Below are positions 42,423 to 51,521 of a stretch of DNA of 64,000 bases, one piece after another (position 1 is the stretch's first letter; every line of letters starts with the position of its first letter). The stretch is from Streptomyces cinerochromogenes (GTDB lineage Bacteria > Actinomycetota > Actinomycetes > Streptomycetales > Streptomycetaceae): contig NZ_BMRM01000005.1 of the NCBI RefSeq assembly GCF_014648635.1, positions 372,001 through 436,000 on the forward strand, read 5' to 3'. Below the pieces are notes generated by a model. The model worked only from the letters and a program-made list of their open reading frames with translations, ran no database searches and was not told where the DNA came from. A program made the position numbers and the translations under genes.

Positions 42423-43892
42423 TCAGGTCGTCTCCCTGGGGCGGGGGACCACGCCGGCATGGTTCGTCGACGCGAGTGCCGACGGGCGGGCCGGCGTGGC
42501 TGCCCGGCGCAGCAGCGACAGCAACAGGGCGGCGGCGAGCAGGCCGGCGCAGACGCAGGAGGCCAGGGCGTACCCGGCCCGGGGGTGGCTGCCGCCCGAC
42601 GGACCGGAAGCGGCGTGCAGATACACCGCGGGGACGGCGCTGAGGCAGACGGCCGCCGCGATGCGCTGGGCCATCTGCAGGATGCCGCCGCCCACTCCCG
42701 CGGCCTCCGGCGGAGCGTGCTGCAACACCTGGGCCTGGTTGGGTGAGACGGTGAGTCCTCCGGCGACGCCGGACATCAGCTGCGTTCCCGCCAGAGCCAC
42801 GGGCAGCACCGCCGTCGGCACCTGGAGCGCGGCCACCGCCCCCGCCAGCGCGGCGCCGATGCCCAGGGTCAGGCCGACGGTCACCGTACGCGGCCCGATC
42901 CGCCGCACCAGCCGCCACGCGAAGGCCGAGGAGACGCCCATCCCGACTGCCCCGGGGAGCGTGACCGCTGCCGTGAACAGAGCGGACAGGCCGAGCCCGT
43001 CCTGCAGGAAGACGGTGAGCACGAGGAACGCGGCCAGCGAGGAGCCGAACTGGGCCATGGCGACGGCCGTGCCCAGCATGTACGGCTTCGACGAAGTCAG
43101 CGCCGGGTGCACCAGCGGCGGACGGCCCCGTCGAACCCGCAGGCGTTGGTGCACGGCGAACACGGCTGCCAGCGCGCACACCGCAGTGCCCCACTGGAGC
43201 GCCTCTCCCCCACTGTCCGGAGTGCGGATGAAGGGCACCATCAGTGTCAGCGTGCAGCCGCAGAGCAGGGCGAGGCCGAGGACGTCCAGCCGGGAGTCGT
43301 GGGCGGTGCGCCGGGGCGGGGGCAACCAGCGGGCCGCGAGGGCCAGAGTGAGCACGGCGCACGGTGGGCTCATCAACAGGCAGCACCGCCAGCCCGCCTC
43401 GGGGCCGAGCCCGGCGACGAGCGCACCGCCGAGTGGCGGGCCGAGGGCCGTGGCCACGCCGCCGGTGACCGCGTACATGCCCAGCGCACGGGCTCGGCCG
43501 ACACCGTGGAAGACGTCCTGAACGGTGCCGATCACCTGTGAGTTGACGAGCCCGGCCGCCGCACCCTGCACCAGCCGGGCACCGATCAGGGTCCCCGGTC
43601 CGCCGCCGGTCGCGGCCGTCACCCCGGCCGCCAGGAAGACCGCCACCCCGGCCATGAAGAGACGCTTGCGGCCGTGCAGGTCCCCGAGGCTGCCCCCGGG
43701 GACGAGGGCCAGGCCGAAGGCCAGCGAGTACCCGGCCACGATCCACTGGAGGTCCGCCCCGGTGGCCCCGATGGACTGACGCATGCTCGGCACCGCGATG
43801 TTCAGGACGGCCTGGTCCAGCAGGGTCGTGGCGCCCGCGGCCATGCACACCAGCAGTACCCGTCGTGCGGCGCTGTCCTCTCCCGGAAGCAT
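42423..43892 (-). CDS. MFS transporter, DHA2 family
   Basis: 489 residues with about 14 hydrophobic segments. It starts SAARRVLLVCMAAGATTLLD and has LQWIVAGYSLAFGLALVPGG and GDLHGRKRLFMAGV (motif A), typical of DHA2 exporters. It begins 1 bp after the stop of the upstream monooxygenase gene and is the last gene of the ten-gene sulfur operon. It may export a toxic product of thioether or sulfone oxidation (inference); a general drug efflux role is also possible. Confidence 0.87.
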   Translation of the reverse strand: MLPGEDSAARRVLLVCMAAGATTLLDQAVLNIAVPSMRQSIGATGADLQWIVAGYSLAFGLALVPGGSLGDLHGRKRLFMAGVAVFLAAGVTAATGGGPGTLIGARLVQGAAAGLVNSQVIGTVQDVFHGVGRARALGMYAVTGGVATALGPPLGGALVAGLGPEAGWRCCLLMSPPCAVLTLALAARWLPPPRRTAHDSRLDVLGLALLCGCTLTLMVPFIRTPDSGGEALQWGTAVCALAAVFAVHQRLRVRRGRPPLVHPALTSSKPYMLGTAVAMAQFGSSLAAFLVLTVFLQDGLGLSALFTAAVTLPGAVGMGVSSAFAWRLVRRIGPRTVTVGLTLGIGAALAGAVAALQVPTAVLPVALAGTQLMSGVAGGLTVSPNQAQVLQHAPPEAAGVGGGILQMAQRIAAAVCLSAVPAVYLHAASGPSGGSHPRAGYALASCVCAGLLAAALLLSLLRRAATPARPSALASTNHAGVVPRPRETT

Positions 43893-43893
43893 G

Positions 43894-45219
43894 CTAGGCC
43901 CGCCGGGACGGCCGCGGCAGGCCCAGGTGGTCGCGCAGCGTGCGGCCCGTGTAGTGGGTACGGAACAGGCCGCGGCGGCGCAGCTCGGGGATCACGAGCT
44001 CGGCGAAGTCGTCCAAGGTGCCCGGCAGGTACGGGAAGATCACGTTGAAACCGTCGGCGGCGCGGTTGTGGAACCACTCCCCGATGTGGTCGGCGATCTG
44101 CTGGGGCGTGCCGGTGAGGGTGCGGTCGTCGTTCGCGACGCGCCGGACGAGGTCGCGGATGGTGAGGTTGTCACGACGGGCGTCCTCGTAGATCTGCTGC
44201 TGGGCGGTGTGCGACTGGTTGGAGACGGGGAGTTCGGGCAGCGGGCCGTCCAACGGGTAGGTGCTGAGGTCGAAGCCGCCGAGCCAGTAGGACAGGTCGG
44301 CCAGGGCGACCTGCGGGGGCAGCAGTTCGGTGAGCCGGGCCAGCTTGTCGCGGGCCTCGGACTCGGTGGGGGCGGTAACGACGGACAGGGCCGGGAGGAC
44401 CTTGAGGTGGTCCGGGTCGCGGCCGTGGGCGGCGGCGCGCTCCTTGATCTCCGCATAGAACTCCCGGGCCCGGCCGAGGTCGTTGATACCGGAGAAGATC
44501 ACGTCGGCGACACGGGCGGCGAGGTTCTTGCCCGCCTCGGAGGCGCCGGCCTGCACGATGACCGGGTGACCCTGCGGCGGCCGGGCGATGTTGAGCGGCC
44601 CGGCGACTTTCAGGTGTGTGCCCTCGTGGTTCAGCGCGTGCAGCTTGGCGGGGTCGAAGTAGACGCCGCTCGCCTGGTCGTGGCGGAAGGCGTCGTCCTC
44701 GAAGGAGTCCCACAGCCCCGTCACCACGTCGTGGAACTCCTCGGCGCGGTCGTAGCGGGTGGCGTGGTCGAGGTGGGTGTCGAGGCCGAAGTTCCGGGCC
44801 TCTCCGTCATTGAGGGACGTCACCACGTTCCAGCCGGCCCGGCCGCCGGAGATGTGGTCGAGGGAGGCGAAGGTGCGGGCCACGTGGTAGGGCTCGTTGT
44901 AGCTGGTCGAGGCGGTGGCGATGAGGCCGATGCGGGAGGTGCCGGCGGCGAGCGCGGCCAGCAGCGTCGTCGGCTCGAAGGAGTCGTTGACCACGCTGAC
45001 CCGGCTCAGGACGTCCTCGCTCGCGAACGGCACGCCGACCAGGTCGGCGAGGAACACCGCGTCGAAGGCGGCCCGTTCGGCGGTCCGCGCGAAGGAGAGG
45101 ACCTCCCTGATGTCGACGCCCGCGCCCGCCACGGTGTCCGGGTGCCGCCAGGCGGCCAGGTACTCCCCCGGCGGCTTGAGGAAGGCGTTGAGGTGCAGGT
45201 GTCCGGTCCGGCGGCTCAT
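43894..45219 (-). CDS. NtaA/SnaA/DszA-family FMNH2-dependent monooxygenase
   Basis: 441 residues. Luciferase-like fold of the nitrilotriacetate/DszA branch: LHLNAFLKPPGEYLAAWRHP at the start, SGGRAGWNVVTSLNDGEARNFG, ARPPQGHPVIVQAGASEAG and the C-terminal FNVIFPYLPG...TLRDHLGLPRPS. The enzyme needs reduced FMN, likely from the reductase at 21.6 kb or elsewhere, since none is in this operon. It overlaps the second paralogue by 4 bp (ATGA). The substrate is an organosulfur or amino-acid-like compound by context only. Confidence 0.9.
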   Translation of the reverse strand: MSRRTGHLHLNAFLKPPGEYLAAWRHPDTVAGAGVDIREVLSFARTAERAAFDAVFLADLVGVPFASEDVLSRVSVVNDSFEPTTLLAALAAGTSRIGLIATASTSYNEPYHVARTFASLDHISGGRAGWNVVTSLNDGEARNFGLDTHLDHATRYDRAEEFHDVVTGLWDSFEDDAFRHDQASGVYFDPAKLHALNHEGTHLKVAGPLNIARPPQGHPVIVQAGASEAGKNLAARVADVIFSGINDLGRAREFYAEIKERAAAHGRDPDHLKVLPALSVVTAPTESEARDKLARLTELLPPQVALADLSYWLGGFDLSTYPLDGPLPELPVSNQSHTAQQQIYEDARRDNLTIRDLVRRVANDDRTLTGTPQQIADHIGEWFHNRAADGFNVIFPYLPGTLDDFAELVIPELRRRGLFRTHYTGRTLRDHLGLPRPSRRA

Positions 45220-46562
45220 CGTCCGGTCTCCTGGAGGTGTCGGTCACGGGCGGCGGGACGCGGCAGCCCGAGGTTCTCGCGCAGGGTGCCGCCCTCGTAC
45301 TCGGTGCGCAGCAGCCCCCGTTCCTGGAGCAGTGGCACGACCTGGTCCACGAAGTCCTCGGCGGGGCCGGGCAGATAGGGGAAGGAGATGTGGAAGCCGT
45401 CGGCCGCGTAGGAGCGGAACCAGGCCTCGATGTGGTCGGCGATCTGCTCGGGCGTACCGGCGACGGCGGAGCCCGCGGCGAGACGGTGTGCGAGCTGACG
45501 TATCGTCAACTTCTCGTCGTGTGCGAGCTTCAGCAGCAGATCGCGGCGCGATGTGCTGCGGTTGGTCTCGGGGATGTCCGGCAGCGGACCGTCCACCGGA
45601 TGGTCGGTCAGGTCCAGGTCACCGATGCCGTCCTGGACGAGGCGCCGGGCGACGTCGTCGTGGATGAGGCCCTCAAGCTCGGCGAGCCGCCGCCGCGCCT
45701 CCGTCTCCGTGGGCGCGACGAGTGGGGTGAGGCCCGGCCAGACCAGCACATGGGCGGGGTCGCGGCCATGGGCGGCCGCCCGTGCTTTGATGCCGGCGTA
45801 GAAGGCCTGCGCGGCGCCCAGTTCGTGCTGCGTCGTGAAGAGGACCTCCCCGTGCCGGGCCGCGAACTCCCGTCCCGTCTCGGAGGATCCGGCCTGGAAG
45901 ACCACCGGATGGCCCTGCGGCGGGCGGGAGATGTTCAGCGGCCCGCGGACGGCGAAGTACTCGCCCCGGTGGTGCGGGGTGTGCAGTCCGGCCGGGTCGT
46001 AGTAGCGGCCGGTCGCCTTGTCCCGTACGACCGCCTCGTCGTCGAAGCTGTCCCAGAGCGCCTTCACGACCTGCACGAACTCATCCGCGCGGCGGTAGCG
46101 CAGCTCGTGTGCGAGGTGGCGGTCGTAGCCGAAGTTCGCCGCCTCCAGGGGTGCGACGGAGGTGACCACGTTCCAGCCCGCGCGGCCGCCCGAGAGGTGG
46201 TCCAGGGAGGCGAACTTGCGGGCGATGTGGAAGGGGTGGTTGTAGGTCGTGGCCGCCGTCGCCGCCAGGCCGATGTGCTCGGTCACCAGCGACAGCGCGG
46301 CCAGCAGCGTCAGCGGTTCGAACTGCTCGGCGCGGCCGGTGCGGGACAGCGAGTCGAGTTGGTGGCCCCGGACGGCGACGACGTCGGCGACGAACAGCAC
46401 GTCGAACCGTCCGCGTTCGAGGGTGCGGGCCAGGTCGGCGTGGAAGGCGAAGTCGAGCTGCCCGTCGGGGCGGGCGCCCGGGTGCCGCCAGCCGGCGATG
46501 TGGCCGCCGGAGCCGTGGACGAGTGCCCCCAGGGCGAGCCGGCGTTCGGTGGTTGCGGTCAT
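45216..46562 (-). CDS. Second NtaA/SnaA/DszA-family monooxygenase
   Basis: 448 residues, tandem paralogue of the previous gene: LALGALVHGSGGHIAGWRHP, SGGRAGWNVVTSVAPLEAANFG, RPPQGHPVVFQAGSSETG and FHISFPYLPG...TLRENLGLPRP. The ATG at 46562 has GGAGG just upstream; an ATG at 46577 overlapping the ATPase stop (ATGA) would add five residues. Two oxygenases in one operon may act in sequence or on two related substrates. C-terminal sequence shows which family the 19 kb relic came from. Confidence 0.9.
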   Translation of the reverse strand: MTATTERRLALGALVHGSGGHIAGWRHPGARPDGQLDFAFHADLARTLERGRFDVLFVADVVAVRGHQLDSLSRTGRAEQFEPLTLLAALSLVTEHIGLAATAATTYNHPFHIARKFASLDHLSGGRAGWNVVTSVAPLEAANFGYDRHLAHELRYRRADEFVQVVKALWDSFDDEAVVRDKATGRYYDPAGLHTPHHRGEYFAVRGPLNISRPPQGHPVVFQAGSSETGREFAARHGEVLFTTQHELGAAQAFYAGIKARAAAHGRDPAHVLVWPGLTPLVAPTETEARRRLAELEGLIHDDVARRLVQDGIGDLDLTDHPVDGPLPDIPETNRSTSRRDLLLKLAHDEKLTIRQLAHRLAAGSAVAGTPEQIADHIEAWFRSYAADGFHISFPYLPGPAEDFVDQVVPLLQERGLLRTEYEGGTLRENLGLPRPAARDRHLQETGR

Positions 46563-46573
46563 GCGGCCTCCGG

Positions 46574-47350
46574 TCATGCGGTCAGCCGGGGTACTGCGGC
46601 CAACAGGCGACGTGTGTAAAGGTGTTGAGGGTCGGTGAGGACGGATGCGGCCAGCCCTTGTTCGACGGCCCGGCCGTCCTTCATCACCAGCACGTCGGTA
46701 CACAGACGCCGTACGACGCCGATGTCGTGGGAGACGAGCAGCAGCGTCAGCCCGTAGGCCTCCGCGAGGTCGTCGAGGAGCGCGAGGATCTGGGCGCGCA
46801 CCGACACGTCGAGGGCGCTGAGCGGTTCGTCGCCGACGAGGACCTTCGGACCGGGGGCGAGCGCGCGGGCGATGGCGATGCGCTGCCGCTGTCCGCCGGA
46901 GAACTCGTGCGGATACCGGCCGCGCACGGACGGGTCCAGGCCGACGGCGCGCAGGAGTTCGTCCACCCGGTCGTCGTGGGGGCCGGGCAGCCTGAGGCAC
47001 TCCAGCGGCTCGGCGACGATGTCGCGGACAGTGGCACGCGGGTCGAGGGAGCCCATCGGGTCCTGCAGCACGACCTGCACCTCGCGCCGGAACCAGGGCA
47101 GCCTGCCCGGCTTCACCTCGCGCCCGCGGTAGTGCACTGTTCCGGAGTCGGGCCGGTCCAGGGCGAGCAGGAGCCGGGCCAGGGTCGACTTGCCGGAGCC
47201 GGACTCCCCCACGATGCCGAGGCTGTTGCCCTCCCGGAGCTCCAGCGACACGTCCTGGACGGCGTGGCGGTGAACGGCAGGCGTGAACAGCGAGGTGCGC
47301 GGCAACCGGAAGGTGCGGCTGAGGCCGGTGCCCTTCAGGAGCTGTGTCAT
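46574..47350 (-). CDS. Dpp/Opp-type ABC importer ATPase (OppF-like)
   Basis: 258 residues. Walker A GESGSGKST, QDPMGSLDPRATV, signature FSGGQRQRIAIARAL, Walker B VLVGDEPLSALD and switch His in VSHDIGVV. Second ATPase of a peptide/nickel-type importer; overlaps the first ATPase gene by 4 bp (ATGA). It should pair with the other ATPase below the two permeases. Confidence 0.92.
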   Translation of the reverse strand: MTQLLKGTGLSRTFRLPRTSLFTPAVHRHAVQDVSLELREGNSLGIVGESGSGKSTLARLLLALDRPDSGTVHYRGREVKPGRLPWFRREVQVVLQDPMGSLDPRATVRDIVAEPLECLRLPGPHDDRVDELLRAVGLDPSVRGRYPHEFSGGQRQRIAIARALAPGPKVLVGDEPLSALDVSVRAQILALLDDLAEAYGLTLLLVSHDIGVVRRLCTDVLVMKDGRAVEQGLAASVLTDPQHLYTRRLLAAVPRLTA

Positions 47351-48135
47351 CGGGTGACCTCCTCGGTTCCCGTGGCACGGGCGGCCGCCACCAGCCGCTG
47401 TGTGTACGGGTGTTGGGGAGTTCGTACGAGGGTGCCGGTGGCACCTTCCTCGACGAGCCGTCCGTCCTTGAGGACGGCGGCTCGTGAGCACAGTCGGGTG
47501 ACGACGGCGAGGTCGTGGCTGATGAACAGCAGGGAGGTGCCGTGCTGGTGGACCAGTTCGTCGAGCAGCCTGAGCATGTCGGCCTGGACGGTGACATCGA
47601 GGGCGGTGGTGGGTTCGTCGGCGATGAGCAGCGCCGGGCGGGTGGCGAGGGCCATCGCGAGGCCGACTCGCTGACGCTGTCCGCCGGAGAGCTGGTGCGG
47701 CCAGGAGCGGACGATGAGGTCCGGGTCCGGCAGGCCCACCTGTGCGGCGAGTTCGACGGCGGCGGTCGCGGCTTGGCGCCGGTTCAGCCCGCGGTGCAGC
47801 CGCAGGGGCTCGGCGAGCTGCTTCCCGATGCGCATCAAGGGGTTGAGGGCGCTCATGGGTTCCTGGAAGACCATGGCCATGCGCTCGCCGCGCAGCCGGG
47901 ACAGCTCCCTGTCGCCGAGGCCGAGCAGTTCCCGGCCACCGAGGCGGATGCTGCCGGTGGCCCGGGCGCCGTCCGGCAGCAGCCCCATCACGGCGAGGGC
48001 GGTGAGCGACTTCCCGGACCCGGACTCGCCGATCAGCGCGAGCCGTTCGCCGGGGGCGAGTTCCAGGCCGACCTCGTCGACGACGGTGGCACCACCGATC
48101 CGCACGCTCAGGTCGGTGATCGTCAGCAGGCTCAT
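47347..48135 (-). CDS. Dpp/Opp-type ABC importer ATPase (OppD-like)
   Basis: 262 residues. Walker A GESGSGKSL, VFQEPMSALNPLMRIG, signature LSGGQRQRVGLAMAL, Walker B LLIADEPTTALDVT and switch His in ISHDLAVV. It lacks the long C-terminal Fe-S/Cys extension of many OppD proteins. ATGA overlaps link it to the permease upstream and the ATPase downstream, so all subunits are made together. Confidence 0.92.
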   Translation of the reverse strand: MSLLTITDLSVRIGGATVVDEVGLELAPGERLALIGESGSGKSLTALAVMGLLPDGARATGSIRLGGRELLGLGDRELSRLRGERMAMVFQEPMSALNPLMRIGKQLAEPLRLHRGLNRRQAATAAVELAAQVGLPDPDLIVRSWPHQLSGGQRQRVGLAMALATRPALLIADEPTTALDVTVQADMLRLLDELVHQHGTSLLFISHDLAVVTRLCSRAAVLKDGRLVEEGATGTLVRTPQHPYTQRLVAAARATGTEEVTR

Positions 48136-48974
48136 CGGGCCTCCCGGATGCGAAGGCGCGCGTCGGCCGCCTCACGCAGCCCGTCCCCGAGCAGGTTGAA
48201 CCCGAGCACGGAGGCGGCCACGGCGAGCCCCGGCCAGATGACGAGCAGCGGGCGGGCCGCGATGTACTGCTGCTGCTCGTGCAGCATGCGCCCCCAGGAG
48301 ACCGCGGGCGCCGGCGCGCCGAACCCGAGGAACGACAGGGCCGCCTCGGCGAGCACCGCCACGGACAGCACCAGCGAGAGCTGCACGACGAGGGTGGGCG
48401 CGATGTTCGGCAGCAGGTGCTTGCGGACGGTGCGCCAGGTGCCGGACCCGGCGGCGTGCGCGGCCAGCACGTAGTCGGTGTTCAGCACCCGTCCGGCCTC
48501 GGCGCGGGCGACCCGGGCGAGGTTGACGCCCGCTCCGACGCCGACCGCGGTGACCACGGTCCAGGTGGAGCCGCCGTACACGGCGGTGAGGATCATCGCG
48601 ATCAACAGGACAGGGAAGGCGATCAGCACGTCCGTGAGCTGGACGACGGCGGCACCGATCCAGCGCGGCACGAGCACCGCCGCCAGTGCCAGAGCGAGCC
48701 CGACGACGGCCGCGATCGTCGCCGCGAGCAGGGCGGTCAGCAGGGTGCCGCGGGCGCCGGCCAGCAGCTGGCTCAGCTCGTCGCGGCCCAGCCGGTCGGT
48801 GCCGAGGACATGCCCGCCGGAGAACGGCAGCAGCCAGCCGTCCCGCGGACGCGCGAGGGTGGGGTCGTACGGCGTCCAGACGAGGGAGACCAGGGCGGAC
48901 AGGAGGAGAAGGCCGACGAGGACCAGGCCGGCCGAGCCGCTGCGGCTCTTCAGGAGCGCTCTGGAGACGGTCAT
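48132..48974 (-). CDS. Dpp/Opp-type ABC importer permease (DppC-like)
   Basis: 280 residues, about six helices. N-terminal cytoplasmic stretch, then HVLGTDRLGRDELSQLLAGAR (DppC hallmark) and the EAA coupling loop AAHAAGSGTWRTVRKHLLPN. The start overlaps the stop of the first permease (ATGA). Confidence 0.92.
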   Translation of the reverse strand: MTVSRALLKSRSGSAGLVLVGLLLLSALVSLVWTPYDPTLARPRDGWLLPFSGGHVLGTDRLGRDELSQLLAGARGTLLTALLAATIAAVVGLALALAAVLVPRWIGAAVVQLTDVLIAFPVLLIAMILTAVYGGSTWTVVTAVGVGAGVNLARVARAEAGRVLNTDYVLAAHAAGSGTWRTVRKHLLPNIAPTLVVQLSLVLSVAVLAEAALSFLGFGAPAPAVSWGRMLHEQQQYIAARPLLVIWPGLAVAASVLGFNLLGDGLREAADARLRIREAR

Positions 48975-49921
48975 ACGGCGCTCCGCAGCCGGGGGTCGAT
49001 CAGCCGGTGCGCGAGGTCCACGAGGAACCCGATGACCAGCACCGCCCCCGTGAGCAGCAGGATCTCGCCCTGCACCTTGTCCAGGTCCCGGTTGCCGACG
49101 TCCGTGATCAGCATCTGGCCGACGCCGGGCAGTACGAAGACCTGCTCCACGACGACCGCCCCCGCGACCAGCGCCGCGATCTGCAGGCCGAGCACCGACA
49201 CCACGGGCACCGCCGCGTTGCGCAGCCCGTGCCGCACCAGCGCGCCGGTGCGTGTGTGGCCCTTGGCGCGGGCGGTGCGCAGCCAGTCCTGGTGCAGGAC
49301 CTCCAGTACGGCGGAGCGCACGAACCGCAGCAGGACGGCGCCCTCGGAGAGGGCCAGGGCCAGCCAGGGCAGGACGAGGCTGCGCAGCGCCTGCCCCCGC
49401 TCGGCCCAGCCGTCCACGGGGAACCCCTGCGCGGGCAGCCAGCGGAGCTGGACGGCGAACACGACGACGAGCAGCAGCCCCACCCACAGGGTCGGCAACG
49501 CGATGCCGAACTGTCCGAGGGCGTTCACCGCGCCACCGAGCCGCGAGTCCCGGCGCACGGCGGCGACGATGCCCAACGGCACCGCGAAGGCGAGCGCGAG
49601 GACGACCGCGCCGACGGCCAGCGGCCCGGTCACCGCGAACTTCTCGGCGAGCTGCCCCGACACCGACGTACCGTCGAGGACGGACCGCCCGAAGTCGCCG
49701 GTGACGACTCCGCCGATCCAGTCGGCGTACTGCGCGGCGAGCGGCCGGTCCAGGCCCAAGTCGTGGCGTACGGCGGCGACTTGAGCGGGCGTGGCCTTGA
49801 TGCCGCCGATGGTCTGGGCGATGTCGCCGGGCAGCAGCCGTAGCACCAGGAAGATCAGCACGCTGGCGGCGAGCAGGGACACCACCAGCAGTGCGGCCCG
49901 GCGCACCACATACAGGGTCAT
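48971..49921 (-). CDS. Dpp/Opp-type ABC importer permease (DppB-like)
   Basis: 316 residues, about six helices. DppB features: LRLLPGDIAQTIGG near the start, a periplasmic loop after helix 1, and the EAA loop TARAKGHTRTGALVRHGLRN. It starts 7 bp after the binding protein stop. Confidence 0.92.
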   Translation of the reverse strand: MTLYVVRRAALLVVSLLAASVLIFLVLRLLPGDIAQTIGGIKATPAQVAAVRHDLGLDRPLAAQYADWIGGVVTGDFGRSVLDGTSVSGQLAEKFAVTGPLAVGAVVLALAFAVPLGIVAAVRRDSRLGGAVNALGQFGIALPTLWVGLLLVVVFAVQLRWLPAQGFPVDGWAERGQALRSLVLPWLALALSEGAVLLRFVRSAVLEVLHQDWLRTARAKGHTRTGALVRHGLRNAAVPVVSVLGLQIAALVAGAVVVEQVFVLPGVGQMLITDVGNRDLDKVQGEILLLTGAVLVIGFLVDLAHRLIDPRLRSAV

Positions 49922-49928
49922 GCGGGCC

Positions 49929-51521
49929 TCACTTCTTCTTCGCCACGGCGAGGTCCGCGAGGTCGTAACGGTTGCTGGTGAAGTTGCGCGGCACGCCGGT
50001 GACGCCGCTGCGGACCACGGTGAGGGTCTGGTTGACGAACAGCCAGTCGGCGGCGGCGTCCTCGGCCACCTGCCGGGCCGCCTTCTTCAGGAGGACGTCC
50101 CGCTCGGCGTCGCCGGCGGCGGTCTGGGCGGCGGCGTACCACTTCCGGACGTTCGCGTTGTCGTAGCCGAAGTAGTAGGCGGGGTTGGCGAAGTTGTCCA
50201 GGTCGCGGGCTTCCGCGTGGTCGACGAGACTGAGCTGGTAGTCGTGCTTGGTGTAGACGGTGTCGAGCCAGGTCTGGAACTCCACTTGGCGCACGGTGAG
50301 TTGGACGCCCACCTGCTTGAGTTCGGAGGCGAGGTAGTCGCCGATCTCCGCCGGGTAGATGTTCGGGATCTGCACGGTGAGCTTCAGACCGCTGCCGTAA
50401 CCGGCCTGCTCGAGCAACTTCTCGGCACTGTCCGGGTCGTAGGCGTCGATCGCGGTGAGGTCCGCGTAGCCGGGGTCGGTGGCCGGGACGGGGCCGCCGA
50501 CCGGCTTGGCCGCGCCGCCGAGGGCCTTGATGAGACCGGCGTTGTCGACGGCCCGGCGGATGGCGCGCCGTACCCGCACGTCCTTGGTCGGGCCGGAGGC
50601 GTTGTTGAACGCGAGCGTGAACTTGTCGGTGGTGTCTCCGCGCAGCACGGTGTACTTGCTCTTGTCGGAGAACGGTTGGAGCAGGGTCGCGTCCGCGGCG
50701 GTCTCGATGTCGGTCTGCCCCGTCTGTTGGGCGTTGTTGGCCGCGTTGTCATCCTTGATGTAGTGGAAGACGACCTTGGCGACCTTGGCCTTCTTCCCCC
50801 GGTAGGCGTCGTTGCGGACGAAGGTGATGGACGAACCGCGCTTCCAGCCGGACAGCTTGAAGGGCCCGGTGCCGTTCTCGTTGCCGGCGAGGGAGGCGAA
50901 GTCCGTCCCCTTCTTGAAGACGACGCCCGCCCGGCCCGTCAGACCCCAGGTGAAGCCTGTGTCACGGTGCTTGAGCGTGACGACGACGGTGTGGTCGTCG
51001 GAGGCGGAGACGCTCTTGACCGAGGCGAGCGCCGCCGCGTCGGGGTTCTTCGAGCCCTTCGCGGTGACCTGCTGCAAGGACCAGACGGCGTCGGCCGCGG
51101 TGACCTCGGTGCCGTCGTGGAAGGTCGCGTTCCTGGCGAGGCGGAAGGTGTAGGTGAGCCCGTCCGGCGACGTGTCGTACGAGGTTGCCAGGCTCGGCTC
51201 GATCTTGTTGTTCTCGTCGCGGGTCAGCAGGCCCTGGTAGATGTTGTCGAGCAGGATCTGGTCGAGGGCCGCGCCCGCCGTGGAGGCGATGTCGAGGCTG
51301 GTCGGCTCCAGGACGAGGCGTACGTCGACCGTGGCGCCGGTGTCGATGGCGGCGGGCTCGGCGGCCTGGCTGGTCTGTCCGGCGTTCGCGGGGTCGTCCG
51401 CCGAACCGGTGCCACACGCCGTCGCGGCCAGGCCGGCGAGGACTGCGGTGGCGGCGAGCCGGAGGGCGGTGGTGCGGCGCATGGCGGATCGTGCTCCCTG
51501 GGTGCGTGCGGTGGGGTTCAT
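49929..51521 (-). CDS. Dpp/Opp-type ABC substrate-binding lipoprotein
   Basis: 530 residues, family 5 extracellular solute-binding protein. The signal peptide ends with LAATAC, the lipidated Cys being the last residue. Features: LEPTSLDIASTAGAALDQILLD (part), NIYQGLLTRDENNKIEPSLA and WSLQQVTAKGSKNPDAA. The start at 51521 overlaps the MetY-like stop (ATGA) but has no RBS; an ATG at 51482 with a distant GGGAG would trim 13 residues. Binding of a peptide-like or thioether compound is assumed from context. Confidence 0.9.
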   Translation of the reverse strand: MNPTARTQGARSAMRRTTALRLAATAVLAGLAATACGTGSADDPANAGQTSQAAEPAAIDTGATVDVRLVLEPTSLDIASTAGAALDQILLDNIYQGLLTRDENNKIEPSLATSYDTSPDGLTYTFRLARNATFHDGTEVTAADAVWSLQQVTAKGSKNPDAAALASVKSVSASDDHTVVVTLKHRDTGFTWGLTGRAGVVFKKGTDFASLAGNENGTGPFKLSGWKRGSSITFVRNDAYRGKKAKVAKVVFHYIKDDNAANNAQQTGQTDIETAADATLLQPFSDKSKYTVLRGDTTDKFTLAFNNASGPTKDVRVRRAIRRAVDNAGLIKALGGAAKPVGGPVPATDPGYADLTAIDAYDPDSAEKLLEQAGYGSGLKLTVQIPNIYPAEIGDYLASELKQVGVQLTVRQVEFQTWLDTVYTKHDYQLSLVDHAEARDLDNFANPAYYFGYDNANVRKWYAAAQTAAGDAERDVLLKKAARQVAEDAAADWLFVNQTLTVVRSGVTGVPRNFTSNRYDLADLAVAKKK